Below, piece by piece: positions 10,070 to 19,300 of a stretch of 64,000 nucleotides of DNA. The notes beneath the pieces are model-generated. The model was given only the letters and a program-made list of their open reading frames with translations, was not told the DNA's origin and did no database searches. The stretch is from positions 62,001 to 126,000 of the forward strand of contig CAWGYT010000001.1 in the NCBI GenBank assembly GCA_963826795.1, read 5' to 3'. How positions within the stretch are numbered: position 1 is the stretch's first letter; every line of letters begins with the position of its first letter. Made by a program: the position numbers and the translations under genes. Source of the stretch: CAWGYT01 sp963826795. Its GTDB lineage: Bacteria > Planctomycetota > Planctomycetia > Pirellulales > Pirellulaceae.

Positions 10070-10783
10070 TTACGTTGCACGCGGACGCGCCTCCAGACTC
10101 TTTTTCGCGTCTTCTCCTTCCGCCTGGTCGCGTGCCCGTTCAAGCTCACGGATCCGCGACTCCACTTGCTCGATCTCACGGCGTTTTGCTTGAATGTCTC
10201 GATCGAATTTCTGCCTTTGCTGATCGGCCTGCGATTCCGTCGAGGCGTTTAGATTACCGAAAATGTTCTTCAGTTGACTGAGCGGCGATTCAAGCTCTTC
10301 GCGGATCGCGTTCTGGATCTCACCCACGACGGCTTGCCCTGCCTGACCTTGCAGTTGGCTGATTTGGTTTCGAGCGTCGCTGTAGGCGACTTGCAAGCCC
10401 GCCGTCTTCGCGTTGATCGCCGCCGTGAGATAGAGTTCCCAGTTCGGTGATTCGTTCATCCGGATTGTCGCGTGATCCCAAACGTTGACGGCCACATCGT
10501 GCGACGATTCGGGCGGCGACGCGTCGTCGACCAGGTTGCCGACCTTCACTTCCGTGGTGGCCGTGGCGGTCGTAAAGTCGTCTGCAAGAAAATCAAGTGC
10601 TTTGCTGGATCCCGCCTCAAACCTCCGCTGCCAGGCGTCTCGCCGCGCTTCAATCGCAACTTGGGATTGGCCCACGACCGACGAGCCAAGCCAGACCAGG
10701 GCGACCATCAGTGCCAGAATGATGGGCATGCACATCACTAACTCGAGCGTGGCCACACCTCGTTTCGAGCGCTGGATTCTCAT
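10070..10783 (-). CDS. TadE-like pseudopilin with long coiled-coil tail
   Basis: 237 residues. The N-terminus RGVATLELVMCMPIILALMVALVWLG is a TadE-type start: a charged leader, then a Glu-containing hydrophobic helix (the GVATLELVM segment recalls the TadE/pseudopilin motif). The middle is a periplasmic domain. Residues from about 180 form a heptad-rich charged helix (QQRQKFDRDIQAKRREIEQ; VESRIRELERARDQ), a likely coiled coil. Its ATG shares one base with the stop of the TadG-like gene (TGATG), so translation is coupled. It probably assembles with the other TadE/TadG proteins in the outer part of the apparatus. Confidence 0.75.
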   Translation of the reverse strand: MRIQRSKRGVATLELVMCMPIILALMVALVWLGSSVVGQSQVAIEARRDAWQRRFEAGSSKALDFLADDFTTATATTEVKVGNLVDDASPPESSHDVAVNVWDHATIRMNESPNWELYLTAAINAKTAGLQVAYSDARNQISQLQGQAGQAVVGEIQNAIREELESPLSQLKNIFGNLNASTESQADQQRQKFDRDIQAKRREIEQVESRIRELERARDQAEGEDAKKSLEARPRAT

Positions 10784-12924
10784 CAGTGTGTCCCCAGCTC
10801 TTCAAAGTATTCGATCGCATGCCGGACATTGCCGCCCAACTCCCCTGACAGCGACGGTTCCGTATCGGCCAACCGAGTTGGAGTGACGGGCATGAGTTTC
10901 GCTTGCCAGTTCAGCTTGACTTGAACCGACGGCTCGCTTTGGGTGAAAATATCCCAGGGCCATTTGGCTTCGGACTGTGTGGCCGGCGCAGCCCATTCGG
11001 GAATGTCGGCCGTTGGGTCCCAATTGAGCGTGTCCCAGCCGAATTTCCTCTGCCAGCGATCCGATTCGGCGGAAGCCGTTTCATTCGCGTTGTAAACGAT
11101 GGCCTGCGAATAGGCACTAATTCCCTTCGAAGTTGCCGCAGGATAGACGATCTTGGCGAACAACGGCTGGAAATCACGCTGCGCAAACCCGACCACCGTA
11201 AAGTACGACTCGGCAGTGCGTTTCCCGTCCGGCGTCGACGTCGTCCAGTTCTCGCGTCCCTTGCGCGACCGTTCGCCGTCGAACGAATCCTTCAGTACAA
11301 ACATGCGCAGCGGCTTGACGGAGTCGCTCTTGCGCCACGTCAGCGCATTGCCGGCCTTTTCCAAGCGATAGCCGCTGCGAAACTGCCACGCCTTGGTCAT
11401 CGTGTATCGATTTGACCACTTCGTGAAGTGCTCCGCCGCCTTTGATTTGGGGAGCCAATTCTGGAACATGGCCCGCACGTGTGCCCGATAGATGTCGCTG
11501 TAGGGGTACGTCGCCCGGACCCACTGCGAGTACTGCTCTTGGCCTTGGTTCATCAGTTCGGGGACACGAGCCACACTCGGATTGGCGGATGGGTTAGGTT
11601 GTGACCGTTGCGAGTCGAGCTGTCCCTCCATGGACTCAAGTTTCGCCAAGTCTACTTTCAGCTTTTCGAGCCGTCGTTGAAGGTCCGCACGCGCCGCCAC
11701 GAGCGCCGCCTGTTCCGACTCGAGCTCCAGTCGTTCGTCGGCGGGAACGTTGCCCTCCGCGAGTCGCTCTTCAATTTCCTGCTCAAAGTCATCGAAATCG
11801 GCCAGGTTATCACCAAGCTCGTCGATGCGATCTCGCATTGCTCGTTTGCTTTTGTTGAGGCGCCTCCGCAAATTGCCGAGACCGGAATTGTCGCCGGCGA
11901 ACGGCGTCGCGGCATCGCTGCCCCAAGACGCCAAGTTGCCGCCGCTTCGCAGGTTGGGCACCGGTTCCGTTTCCACGGGCAGGCGAAGCTCCTCTGCCGC
12001 GGGAAAGATCGTCAACTGGGCTCGATGGCGATCTTGCAGGTCGAGCATCATTCGCTCGACGGCGCGATTCAGGATCCCGCCCTGGAACTCTTCTTCATCC
12101 GCGTCATAACCGGCGACAAATTCGCCATGAGCGGCCAGCGTCGGGATGAGCTGCGCTTCGATGACATCCAACTTGAGTCGGGTGAATGCCTTTGCCACCT
12201 TCTCGACTACGTCTAGAACCACCCATTCTTTGCCGATCAACACGATCTGGCTCGTCGAATAGATGTGGACACCATAGGCAATCAACGCCGTTCCGTATCC
12301 CCACGGAGGCGGCACGAAGAAACCGACATCGGCGAACGTCTTGATTGGCAGCAAGACGGCGAGTTCGCGTTTCAGCGTCATCCTTGAATCAAAAATTGCG
12401 GCGCACGCCTCGAACTCTCGGTTGCCGTTCTCTGGCGTGACCCGCGCGGTGACGAAATCGACAATTTGGCGGTCCAGCGTCATCACGAATGGCGGCGTGA
12501 AGCCGAAGGGCGAGGGTCCCAGCGGGGCCAGCTCGCGATTGGCGTCAATGATCCCGTCGAGCGTTTGGTTCTCCGTCGTGTTTTGCTTCAGCCCAAAATC
12601 CAGACTGGCTCCACCCAAAGCCTCGTGAATCGCGCACAATGCGGTCGCTTCACCCAGCAAGTGGTTCGTGGCCGTCAAGGCATTCATTCCCCGCGCCATC
12701 CAGAGAGCGGAAGAAAACGCCGCGGCGTCCGCCGCGTTCTGCAACTCGATCTTCTGGTTCACGGCATGCCCCGCATTGCCGATGAGGCCCATGAGTACGA
12801 CCATCGCCAACATCATGATCATCGCAATGAGCGTGATCTTTCCGTCTTCTTCGCGATGGACGGCTCGGGGTACACGCGCGGCGTAACGGCCCATCCTGCT
12901 CAGTTGTCTACTCAAGGCGACCAT
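10783..12924 (-). CDS. TadG-like pilus assembly protein with central coiled coil
   Basis: 713 residues. The N-terminal region EEDGKITLIAMIMMLAMVVLMGLIGNAGHAVNQKIELQNAADAAAFSSALW (given in part: NAADAAAFSSALWMARGMN) is the TadG/TadE-like signature: a membrane helix followed by QNAADAAA. The large periplasmic region contains a charged heptad-rich stretch at about 345-450 (KRAMRDRIDELGDNL; RLELESEQAALVAARADLQ), a predicted coiled coil. This is far larger than classical TadG (about 400 residues is common). It overlaps the upstream TadE gene (stop 12908) by 17 bases and is coupled to the next TadE gene by a TGATG junction. The coiled coils in both neighbours suggest a physical partnership, an inference. 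Confidence 0.75.
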   Translation of the reverse strand: MVALSRQLSRMGRYAARVPRAVHREEDGKITLIAMIMMLAMVVLMGLIGNAGHAVNQKIELQNAADAAAFSSALWMARGMNALTATNHLLGEATALCAIHEALGGASLDFGLKQNTTENQTLDGIIDANRELAPLGPSPFGFTPPFVMTLDRQIVDFVTARVTPENGNREFEACAAIFDSRMTLKRELAVLLPIKTFADVGFFVPPPWGYGTALIAYGVHIYSTSQIVLIGKEWVVLDVVEKVAKAFTRLKLDVIEAQLIPTLAAHGEFVAGYDADEEEFQGGILNRAVERMMLDLQDRHRAQLTIFPAAEELRLPVETEPVPNLRSGGNLASWGSDAATPFAGDNSGLGNLRRRLNKSKRAMRDRIDELGDNLADFDDFEQEIEERLAEGNVPADERLELESEQAALVAARADLQRRLEKLKVDLAKLESMEGQLDSQRSQPNPSANPSVARVPELMNQGQEQYSQWVRATYPYSDIYRAHVRAMFQNWLPKSKAAEHFTKWSNRYTMTKAWQFRSGYRLEKAGNALTWRKSDSVKPLRMFVLKDSFDGERSRKGRENWTTSTPDGKRTAESYFTVVGFAQRDFQPLFAKIVYPAATSKGISAYSQAIVYNANETASAESDRWQRKFGWDTLNWDPTADIPEWAAPATQSEAKWPWDIFTQSEPSVQVKLNWQAKLMPVTPTRLADTEPSLSGELGGNVRHAIEYFEELGTH

Positions 12925-13588
12925 AGCCTATCCCCAATTCCTGCCTGTCGTTCTGAGGACCTTCGTTCTGCAAAGCCGCTTGGCTGCTGAGCACGAATTG
13001 GTATCCACCGTTCCCATCGGGCTGCCCCAGCAGACGGCCAATTCCTGGGACTCGAAACGGAAACTCATATTCGACCGTTACCGTAAGCTCTGAATCCCAC
13101 CGGGCCGGCGGGCCATCGGTGGTCACGCTCAGCGAAGCCACAGCGTTCTGATACTTCTTCGTCACGTAGGACTCGGAAACCGGATCGTCGACAAACGCCT
13201 GATAGGAGTCAACGTAGCGCGACGCGCCCGAGCTTTCCTGGGATTCGCCGGGGCGACTGCTGCCGGACGCGAATGGGACGAAAGCTTGGACCGCCGCTCG
13301 CTCGATCCGATCTTCGGCCTGCTCCCAGCTGGTCGCGGTCGCCCAGACCGAACCGGCGCGAGCCCCGGCGTAGGCGGCATAGACGGTCCCGAGCTTGGCG
13401 GTCATCATCAGCGTCGTCTCGATGATCAAGCACATCAGCAGCATGACGATCGGGACAACCATCACGTAGGAAAGCGTGTAAGCACCGCCCTGCTCGTCCC
13501 GCGCAAGTAACCCACAGGACGCCTTGAGTCCCGCCAGCGCGCGACGCACGCACGTGGTCGAAGCTCGGCGTCCTTCGTAGATGGCCAT
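12908..13588 (-). CDS. TadE-like pseudopilin
   Basis: 226 residues. After a basic leader, DEQGGAYTLSYVMVVPIVMLLMCLIIETTLMMTAKLGTVYAAYAGARAG forms the hydrophobic TadE helix (the key segment is GGAYTLSYVMVVPIVMLLMC). The Gly-Ala-rich GARAGSVWA stretch after the helix is common in TadE. The periplasmic domain ends near RLE. It lies 21 bases after a tiny pseudopilin-like gene and overlaps the TadG-like gene by 17 bases. The role is minor pilin or assembly factor of the Tad system. Confidence 0.75.
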   Translation of the reverse strand: MAIYEGRRASTTCVRRALAGLKASCGLLARDEQGGAYTLSYVMVVPIVMLLMCLIIETTLMMTAKLGTVYAAYAGARAGSVWATATSWEQAEDRIERAAVQAFVPFASGSSRPGESQESSGASRYVDSYQAFVDDPVSESYVTKKYQNAVASLSVTTDGPPARWDSELTVTVEYEFPFRVPGIGRLLGQPDGNGGYQFVLSSQAALQNEGPQNDRQELGIGYGRLE

Positions 13589-13609
13589 CCGGCGAACCTG
13601 TCACATCGA

Positions 13610-13783
13610 TTAGAGAAATGGCTGAAACAACAGGCCCACCAGGGCCGTGTGAACATAGCGGCAAATCGTGATGCCAAGAAAAAGCATCAAGACCGCCAAG
13701 GGGACTGCGACAGCCGTCGCCAGGACGACTTCCAAGCTGGCGGCACCTGCACGATGCATCGGATTGCGTCTGATTCGTGTCAT
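13610..13783 (-). CDS. 57-residue TadE/pseudopilin-like membrane protein
   Basis: A small ORF from ATG 13783 to TAA 13610-13612 encodes MTRIRRNPMHRAGAASLEVVLATAVAVPLAVLMLFLGITICRYVHTALVGLLFQPFL (57 residues; the key segment is AGAASLEVVLATAVAVPLA). A basic leader, a Glu just inside a hydrophobic helix and almost nothing beyond the helix make it look like a TadE or minor-pilin N-terminus without a head domain. It lies 5 bases downstream of the prepilin peptidase stop and 21 bases before the TadE gene, inside a tightly packed operon, which supports translation. It may be cleaved by the neighbouring peptidase and act as a membrane stator or initiation subunit. Confidence 0.72.
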   Translation of the reverse strand: MTRIRRNPMHRAGAASLEVVLATAVAVPLAVLMLFLGITICRYVHTALVGLLFQPFL

Positions 13784-13788
13784 ACGGT

Positions 13789-14481
13789 TCAGGGGATCAA
13801 AGGAAGGTCAAGCACGACGATCAGCGTTCCGATGGCAAAGAACCCGGCCAAGGGCACCGGTGCATTCAGCAGGTCTCGGTCGCGAGTCGAAGGTGGATCG
13901 ACCCACGCCGGGACGAACGCGGAACCGATCAAGCGCGCCATGGCGGTCAGCAGCCGCAAAGGTCCTCGCGACCAGATGCTCCAAGCCAGAATGACAACGC
14001 CCGCCACGATATAGCTGCAGGCGATCGCGAGAACGCCCTGCTCAAAACCGATCAGCGCCCCAATGGCCGCCGCCATCTTGACGTCCCCCGCGCCGCCACG
14101 GGCAAGACTGTAGGCAAACAACATCACTGCGAAACAGCCCATCGCGCCCAAAACACATGACCGAACACCAATCGCACCTAGCTCCGCTGACGACTCGGAC
14201 TGCCAGATGCCTACCGCCAAATTGATCAGCAGCGCCCAAATCACGGCACTGTAGGTTGCCCAGTTGTAGATCTTGCGATGACACAAGTCAGTCAGACTGC
14301 AGACCGCAAGCAGCATGACCAGAATCAGGCCGCTGACCGTCCCCAGCCGTGTCGGGAACGAACTCATGACCTGGCACCAGAACGGGGCAATTACAAGCGG
14401 GGCGGCAAGGGCAACCAGCCACTGTCCGCTTCTGCTATGCAACGGCTTAAGCGGCATCGCCGCGGTTGTCAAAGAGTTCAT
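13789..14481 (-). CDS. Prepilin peptidase (A24 family, CpaA/TadV-like)
   Basis: 230 residues and strongly hydrophobic, with about six to seven membrane segments. The two catalytic aspartates of A24 peptidases are visible in CSLTDLCHRKIYN (first Asp) and GGAGDVKMAAAIGALIG (GxGDxK motif). It lacks the N-terminal methylase domain of PilD, as expected for a TadV/CpaA type enzyme. It should cleave Flp and the pseudopilins at the cytoplasmic face of the inner membrane. It lies just upstream of the small TadE-like genes and 97 bases after the flp gene. Confidence 0.9.
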   Translation of the reverse strand: MNSLTTAAMPLKPLHSRSGQWLVALAAPLVIAPFWCQVMSSFPTRLGTVSGLILVMLLAVCSLTDLCHRKIYNWATYSAVIWALLINLAVGIWQSESSAELGAIGVRSCVLGAMGCFAVMLFAYSLARGGAGDVKMAAAIGALIGFEQGVLAIACSYIVAGVVILAWSIWSRGPLRLLTAMARLIGSAFVPAWVDPPSTRDRDLLNAPVPLAGFFAIGTLIVVLDLPLIP

Positions 14482-14578
14482 GCGATCGTCCCCATGAGCG
14501 TGATTGGACGGGTGGCGAAGTGGGCGCGACCGGTTGGCGATCGACGACGAGCCTGACGGGCGCCCTGAGCGTCCCGCG

Positions 14579-14767
14579 TCACTCGATGCTTTGGCCCTTC
14601 ATTTCATTCCACTTGTCTTTCATCCAACCAAAGATCTCTTTGCCGACCGTCATGAATCCGATCAGGATAATGGCGGCAATGGCGACAACCATCACAACCT
14701 GGATTGCCTCGATGCCGTCTTCGTCTTCGTGGAACTGCGAGATACTCCGAGTGATGGTCCTGACCAC
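14579..14767 (-). CDS. flp: Flp-type pilin (TadA-dependent major pilin)
   Basis: 62 residues from a GTG start at 14767, preceded by AAGGGG about 8-10 bases upstream. A short charged leader (QFHEDEDG) is followed at once by IEAIQVVMVVAIAAIILIGFM, the class IVb pilin hydrophobic helix, then a short amphipathic tail (GKEIFGWMKDKWNEMKG). Cleavage after Gly18 is predicted. The classical G(x4)EY junction is altered, with Glu at the second mature position. It lies between the second TadA-like gene and the peptidase gene. It is the most likely major subunit of the pilus encoded here. Confidence 0.88.
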   Translation of the reverse strand: MVRTITRSISQFHEDEDGIEAIQVVMVVAIAAIILIGFMTVGKEIFGWMKDKWNEMKGQSIE

Positions 14768-14851
14768 GGCAAAAACCCCTTGCGAAAAAAAACTGCGAGT
14801 GTCGATGATTAAGCCGTCTCAAGTACGGCGAGAATCCTTTTCCGTTACAGT

Positions 14852-14878
14852 GCTTGCTCGGCATTCTTCCGAGCGAGC
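14852..14878. terminator. Hairpin between the second tadA-like gene and flp (possible attenuator)
   Basis: A stem of GCTTGCTCGG (14852-14861) pairs with CCGAGCGAGC (14869-14878) with one mismatch around a 7-base loop. It sits in the 169-base gap between the stop of the second TadA-like gene and the flp start. There is no T run on the minus strand, so it is not a clear intrinsic terminator; it could be a processing or attenuation hairpin that sets flp levels. Confidence 0.3.
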
Positions 14879-14936
14879 CAATATCCTTGTCACAGCTCAA
14901 ACTTGAGGCAGGCATTCCGCCGGCCCGGAGGGAATC

Positions 14937-16061
14937 TCAAGCGGTCGCTGACCCGGAGGAGAACAGACGCTTCGTATGCGAAACCTGGTCGCCGAGCCCC
15001 AATTGTCTGGGCAAGTCGGCAAACGTAGGGGTTTCTCCGGTTGGCTCGAGTGAACCGACGACGCGACCTTCGGCATCTCGCCCGCTCAAACGGAATCGGT
15101 ACAGGTCCCGCAACACGTATTCATGATTCATGTCGACGCCTGTGCACTCGCTAATCCCCCATACGCGTCGCGTGCCATCGCTCAGGCGACTGATCTGGAC
15201 GACCAATTGCACGGCGGATGTCACCTGCAGGCGGGCGACATGAACGGGGATCGTCACGTCGCTCATGAGACTCAGCGTTTCGAGTCGGACGAGCGCGTCG
15301 CGCGGAGTCGTTGCGTGGACGGTGGTCATGGCACCCGAATGACCGGAGATCATGGATTGAATCAGGTCGAGTGCCTCTCCGCGCCGGACCTCGCCCACCA
15401 TGATTCGATCGGGGCGCATGCGGAGCGAATCGACGAAAAGATCGCGGATCGTTACCTGGCCACCTCCGTCAGGGCGGGGTGGCTGGGCCTCCAGATAGAT
15501 CGTGTGAGGCTGGTTCAATTGCAATTCCGAACTGTCCTCGATCACAACGATTCGCTCGGTGTCAGGAATTTCTGCCGACAGGGCGTTCAGAAGCGAAGTC
15601 TTGCCCGAGCCGGTCCCGCCGGCGACGACCAGGTTGCGACGAAGTTTGACGCACAGGCTGAGAAACTCGCGACTTTCTTCCGTCAGCGCCCCCCACTGAA
15701 CCAACTGGCCGAGATCGAAGCTGTTCCGATTGAATTTCCGAATCGACAGACAGATTCCATTCCGCGCACTGGGGGGGATAACCACGTGAACACGCGACCC
15801 GTCCGGTAGTCGCGCGTCCAGACTATGGCTCTCATCCCCAAGACTTCTTCCTACAAATTCCGCGATGTTCCGGGCGGCCGCCATGAGGGCCCCCGGGCCG
15901 GAGAATGCCGCCTCCGATCGCTCAAGCCGTCCGTTTCGCTCGAAATAGACCGTGTCCGGGCCATTGACGAGGATTTCCGAGACGGAAGGATCGTCGAGCA
16001 GCGACAACACCGGGCCCAGGAAATGCCGGGTCGTTTCGCGATAGATTTCCTTGGTTTCCAC
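14937..16061 (-). CDS. Second CpaF/TadA-like secretion ATPase, GTG start
   Basis: 374 residues from a GTG at 16061, chosen because CAGGAAA lies just upstream and because the longer frame would run through a repeat hairpin. It has the compact CpaF core: an N-terminal ILVNGPDTVYFERNGRL domain, Walker A GGTGSGKTS at 148-156, IVVIEDSSELQL, Walker B-like DRIMVGEVRRGEAL and HSGAMTTVHA. It lacks the FHA and long linker of the other ATPase in this locus. CpaF-like proteins are hexamers that drive pilus assembly. Two ATPases in one locus could split extension and retraction, or serve two substrates. It is the first gene of the minus-strand Tad block, divergent from the giant gene at 16337. Confidence 0.9.
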   Translation of the reverse strand: METKEIYRETTRHFLGPVLSLLDDPSVSEILVNGPDTVYFERNGRLERSEAAFSGPGALMAAARNIAEFVGRSLGDESHSLDARLPDGSRVHVVIPPSARNGICLSIRKFNRNSFDLGQLVQWGALTEESREFLSLCVKLRRNLVVAGGTGSGKTSLLNALSAEIPDTERIVVIEDSSELQLNQPHTIYLEAQPPRPDGGGQVTIRDLFVDSLRMRPDRIMVGEVRRGEALDLIQSMISGHSGAMTTVHATTPRDALVRLETLSLMSDVTIPVHVARLQVTSAVQLVVQISRLSDGTRRVWGISECTGVDMNHEYVLRDLYRFRLSGRDAEGRVVGSLEPTGETPTFADLPRQLGLGDQVSHTKRLFSSGSATA

Positions 16062-16099
16062 GCAGTTTTCCTGAGATTCAGAGTCCAGACGCTTTCGTT

Positions 16100-16159
16100 G
16101 GGAAAAAGGGGTCAGGCCCTTCGGGTGCTGCGCACTTTTGGGCCTGACCCCTTTTTCCC
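16100..16159. repeat. REP-like palindrome, GGGGTCAGG family (copy 1)
   Basis: A perfect 20-base inverted repeat: GGGAAAAAGGGGTCAGGCCC at 16100-16119 against its complement at 16140-16159, with a 20-base loop. A second, diverged copy lies at 63755-63835. Both have the shape of mobile REP hairpins moved by RAYT (TnpA-REP) enzymes, which are common in planctomycetes. It lies between the divergent genes at 16061 and 16337. Confidence 0.75.
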
Positions 16160-16216
16160 CACACCAAATCCAAATCGTAGCCGCGACACAGCTCAAGTAC
16201 GGTGTCCACCCCCGCC

Positions 16217-16260
16217 TGTTACAGCGGGCCTCGAGAAGGATTTCCAATCCCGCTGTAACA
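16217..16260. promoter_or_regulatory. Inverted repeat TGTTACAGCGGG in a divergent promoter region
   Basis: TGTTACAGCGGG at 16217-16228 is matched perfectly by CCCGCTGTAACA at 16249-16260, with a 20-base spacer. It lies 77 bases before the start of the giant pseudokinase gene and about 156 bases before the divergent second TadA-like gene. A regulator-binding site or transcript hairpin affecting both directions is possible; no partner regulator is visible in the window. Confidence 0.4.
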
Positions 16261-16336
16261 TCCTCTCGGGGAGCCCGTACTAGAGTTGCGAGTCGAGGAT
16301 TTCCCCTCAAATTGAGTTTCTAGCTGGGATCGCGAG

Positions 16337-19300
16337 ATGACTGACAATCCGTCTTATGAGCTTTTCGACGAACTGGGGCGTGGTGAGCATACCGTTGTCT
16401 TCCGCGGCTACGACCTGAACCTAGGTCGCGATGTTGCGATCAAGCAACTGGACGCGCGGAGCCAGAAAGACCCTCGCCGCGTCGATCAGTTCTTGAAGGA
16501 AGCCAGCTTCCTGGCCCAATTCGAACACGAGAACATCCTGCGGATCTACAGCGTCGACAAAGAGCGGGGCTGGATCGTGATGGAGCTGATGAAGGGGACG
16601 CTCGCCAGCCAGATTGCGGACCAGCCGATGCCGGCCGACACCGTACGCAGCGTCCTCCGGCAGATCCTCGGCGCGCTGGATTTTCTACACCAAAAGGGCA
16701 AGGTTCACGGATCCGTTCGTCCCAGCAATCTTCTGATCAACGAGCACGGCATCGCCAAGCTGAGCGATTTCGAGGCGGCAAACGCGGCGGGCGAGCTGCG
16801 GGCACCTACGGGAAGCACGAAGCACCTGGCCCCGGAATTAATTCGCCCCGACTTCGGTGCTTTCGGCCCTACCGTGGACTTGTACTGCCTTGGATTCACG
16901 GCACTCGAGCTGCTGGCTGGACCGAGCTTTGCCTCATTTTTTCCGGGAACGGGCGAGGGAGCCATCGACGCCAATGTCGCCTGGCTACGTTGGCACAGTT
17001 CGGAAGAGCCGTTGGCTCCGGTCAAGAAACTGTGTCCGCGAGTCCCCGACGATCTGGCGAGCGTCATCGAAAGCCTGCTATCAAAGCGTGTCGACGACCG
17101 TCCCCAGACGGCCAAGGAGGTGCTCGATTCGCTCTCGCAGCAATCCTTCATCCCCGTGGTCGTCAAGGAACCGGCCGAGCAGCCAGCTCCCGCAACACGC
17201 GTGTCCGCGCCGCCAGCCCTGGTCCGGGAAGTTGGCGAAGTGACCAAACGCAAAAACGCCGTCGGGGAGGCGAATCCAGATCGCCCGCCTCAGAAGAAGT
17301 CTCAAAGGCCAGCTGCCGTCGCGGTTCCCGCTTCCGGCAGGGATCGCGTAAATGCCTTCTTGGGAAAGCCGTACGTACTCTGGCCACTGTGCGCGGCAAT
17401 CTTGATCGCTGCGATCTTCATTGGACTGAAGCTGCAGAACAACGAACCGACCGAGCCTCCCGTCGCGGTTGGCCCGACGCCACCACCCGCGCAGGTGCCG
17501 CCGCTGGCCAAGCTTCAGCTCAGGATCCTTCCCGACAGCGACGGGGCGCGCGTCTACCTTGCGGATGTCGAACGGACACCGGATGACGAAGGGGTCTATC
17601 AGCTGGAGCCTGGCGAGTACGAATTGCGAGTGACAAAAGACGGATTCGAACCTCATGCTCAGTCGCTGACACTGCAACCCGGCAGCGAGGAAATCGCCGT
17701 CACAATGAGGGCACTCGTGATTCCGTCCGTGACCCCAGAAGTCGATCCCGATCGCTTGGTGTCAGGAAAAGAAGGCAACAACGGTCAGGGGGAGGGGCCG
17801 ACGACCGATGAGGGGCCGCCAACTGAAGAAAACACGCCAGCGACCGAGTCGACGGCCAAGAAGGTGAAGTTGGCCGTGACGATTTCACCTCCCGACGCAA
17901 GTTTTCAGACGGGCCCAGTCGCGTCGGATTCTGACGACGATCGCGTGATCGCGTTACCCACGACCGACTCGGATCGTGTGACCATTTATCTGGATCACGA
18001 CCCGAATTTGCCCTTCATCTATCGAGCGGAAAGAGAGGGCTTCACGCCGGTTGTGACAGAAATCCCTTGGGAAGAACTGGTCGCAACCGACTTCAAAATT
18101 GAGGTCGCCCTTCAAGCGATCACCGACCTGGCAACGGTCGATCCCTCCGAGCGTGAAACGGACGGCAACGAATTCATCGACCTCATCGCCTCGTTGGCGG
18201 GCAGTGAGTCATCGCTGGACAACGCCGACAAGGTGCGCGAACTGGCGGAGGAGTTCACGGAAGACGCAGAGCTGGTGATCGATAGCGGCGGATTTATTGA
18301 AGAAGTTTTGGACGTCGCTTTCAGTCCGGATGGCACCTTGCTTGCAGCCGCCGGCGGGAAAGTCGTCCGGGTTTGGCACGTCGAATCGGGGGAGCTTGTC
18401 GCGACTTTGCGCGGCGACCGATCGCGTACGTCCTACGGCGACTGCCATTCCGTCAGATTTTCGCCGTCGGGCGATACGTTGCTGGTGGGCGTCAACGATT
18501 ATGCCAGCCATGGCTCGATCCGCGAATACTCCACGTCGAACTTCGACGAAATCGTGCGGCTAGTACCCGGCCACACCGCTCCCTGTCGCAAAATCGCATT
18601 CTCCGGTCAAGGAACACGGCGTGTTTCGGCCGACGCCGATGGAAATCTGCTGATCCACGACATGCGGTCGGGAACCAGTCAGACGATACCGGCTCGCAAT
18701 CCGGAGCAGCCAATCTTCGATGTGCTGGCATTTCCCGACAGCACGAACCAATTCATCTTGGCGGTCGACTTTCAGGGCCCACAAGTCTACTCACCGAGCG
18801 GCGAACGACTCGGCCCTCAGGATACAATCCCGGATTCGATTCGTGGCTGGCTGGCTGACATCTTTACCAAGAACGTCACCTACCCGTTCAACTCCGAGAA
18901 GGACCCGCGCGTTTTGGATTTCGCGCTGGACCGAGGTGTGTGGGCGGCGGCGGGCGTGGGTCGAGAAGACGGAGGCAATAAGTTCTGGGCCGCCGCTTAT
19001 ACCGCTCGCGGCGTCGGCGATGCCAAGGGACCGTTGTCGCCGTCCTCCATCTATACGGGCCATCGCTGGAATATCACGTGCTTGGCACTCGGCCCCGTCA
19101 GTTCCGACCATCCGGGCGAATTGGTCGCCACCGGCGACAAGTTCGGAGAAGTTCACGTTTGGGATCGACGCACGAGCAAGTCGCTCCACCAATTTCGTGG
19201 TCAAGGCCGCCCCATTTATGAAGTTGCCTTCGACAATGACCCCAACCTGATCGCCTTCGGAACCACTCCGTTCAAGCCCGGCGTTTGGAAGCGCAACGAT

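Noticed and set aside
14768..14851. A sigma-54 type promoter before flp
   Set aside because: No convincing GG/GC pair at the correct spacing was found on the minus strand.
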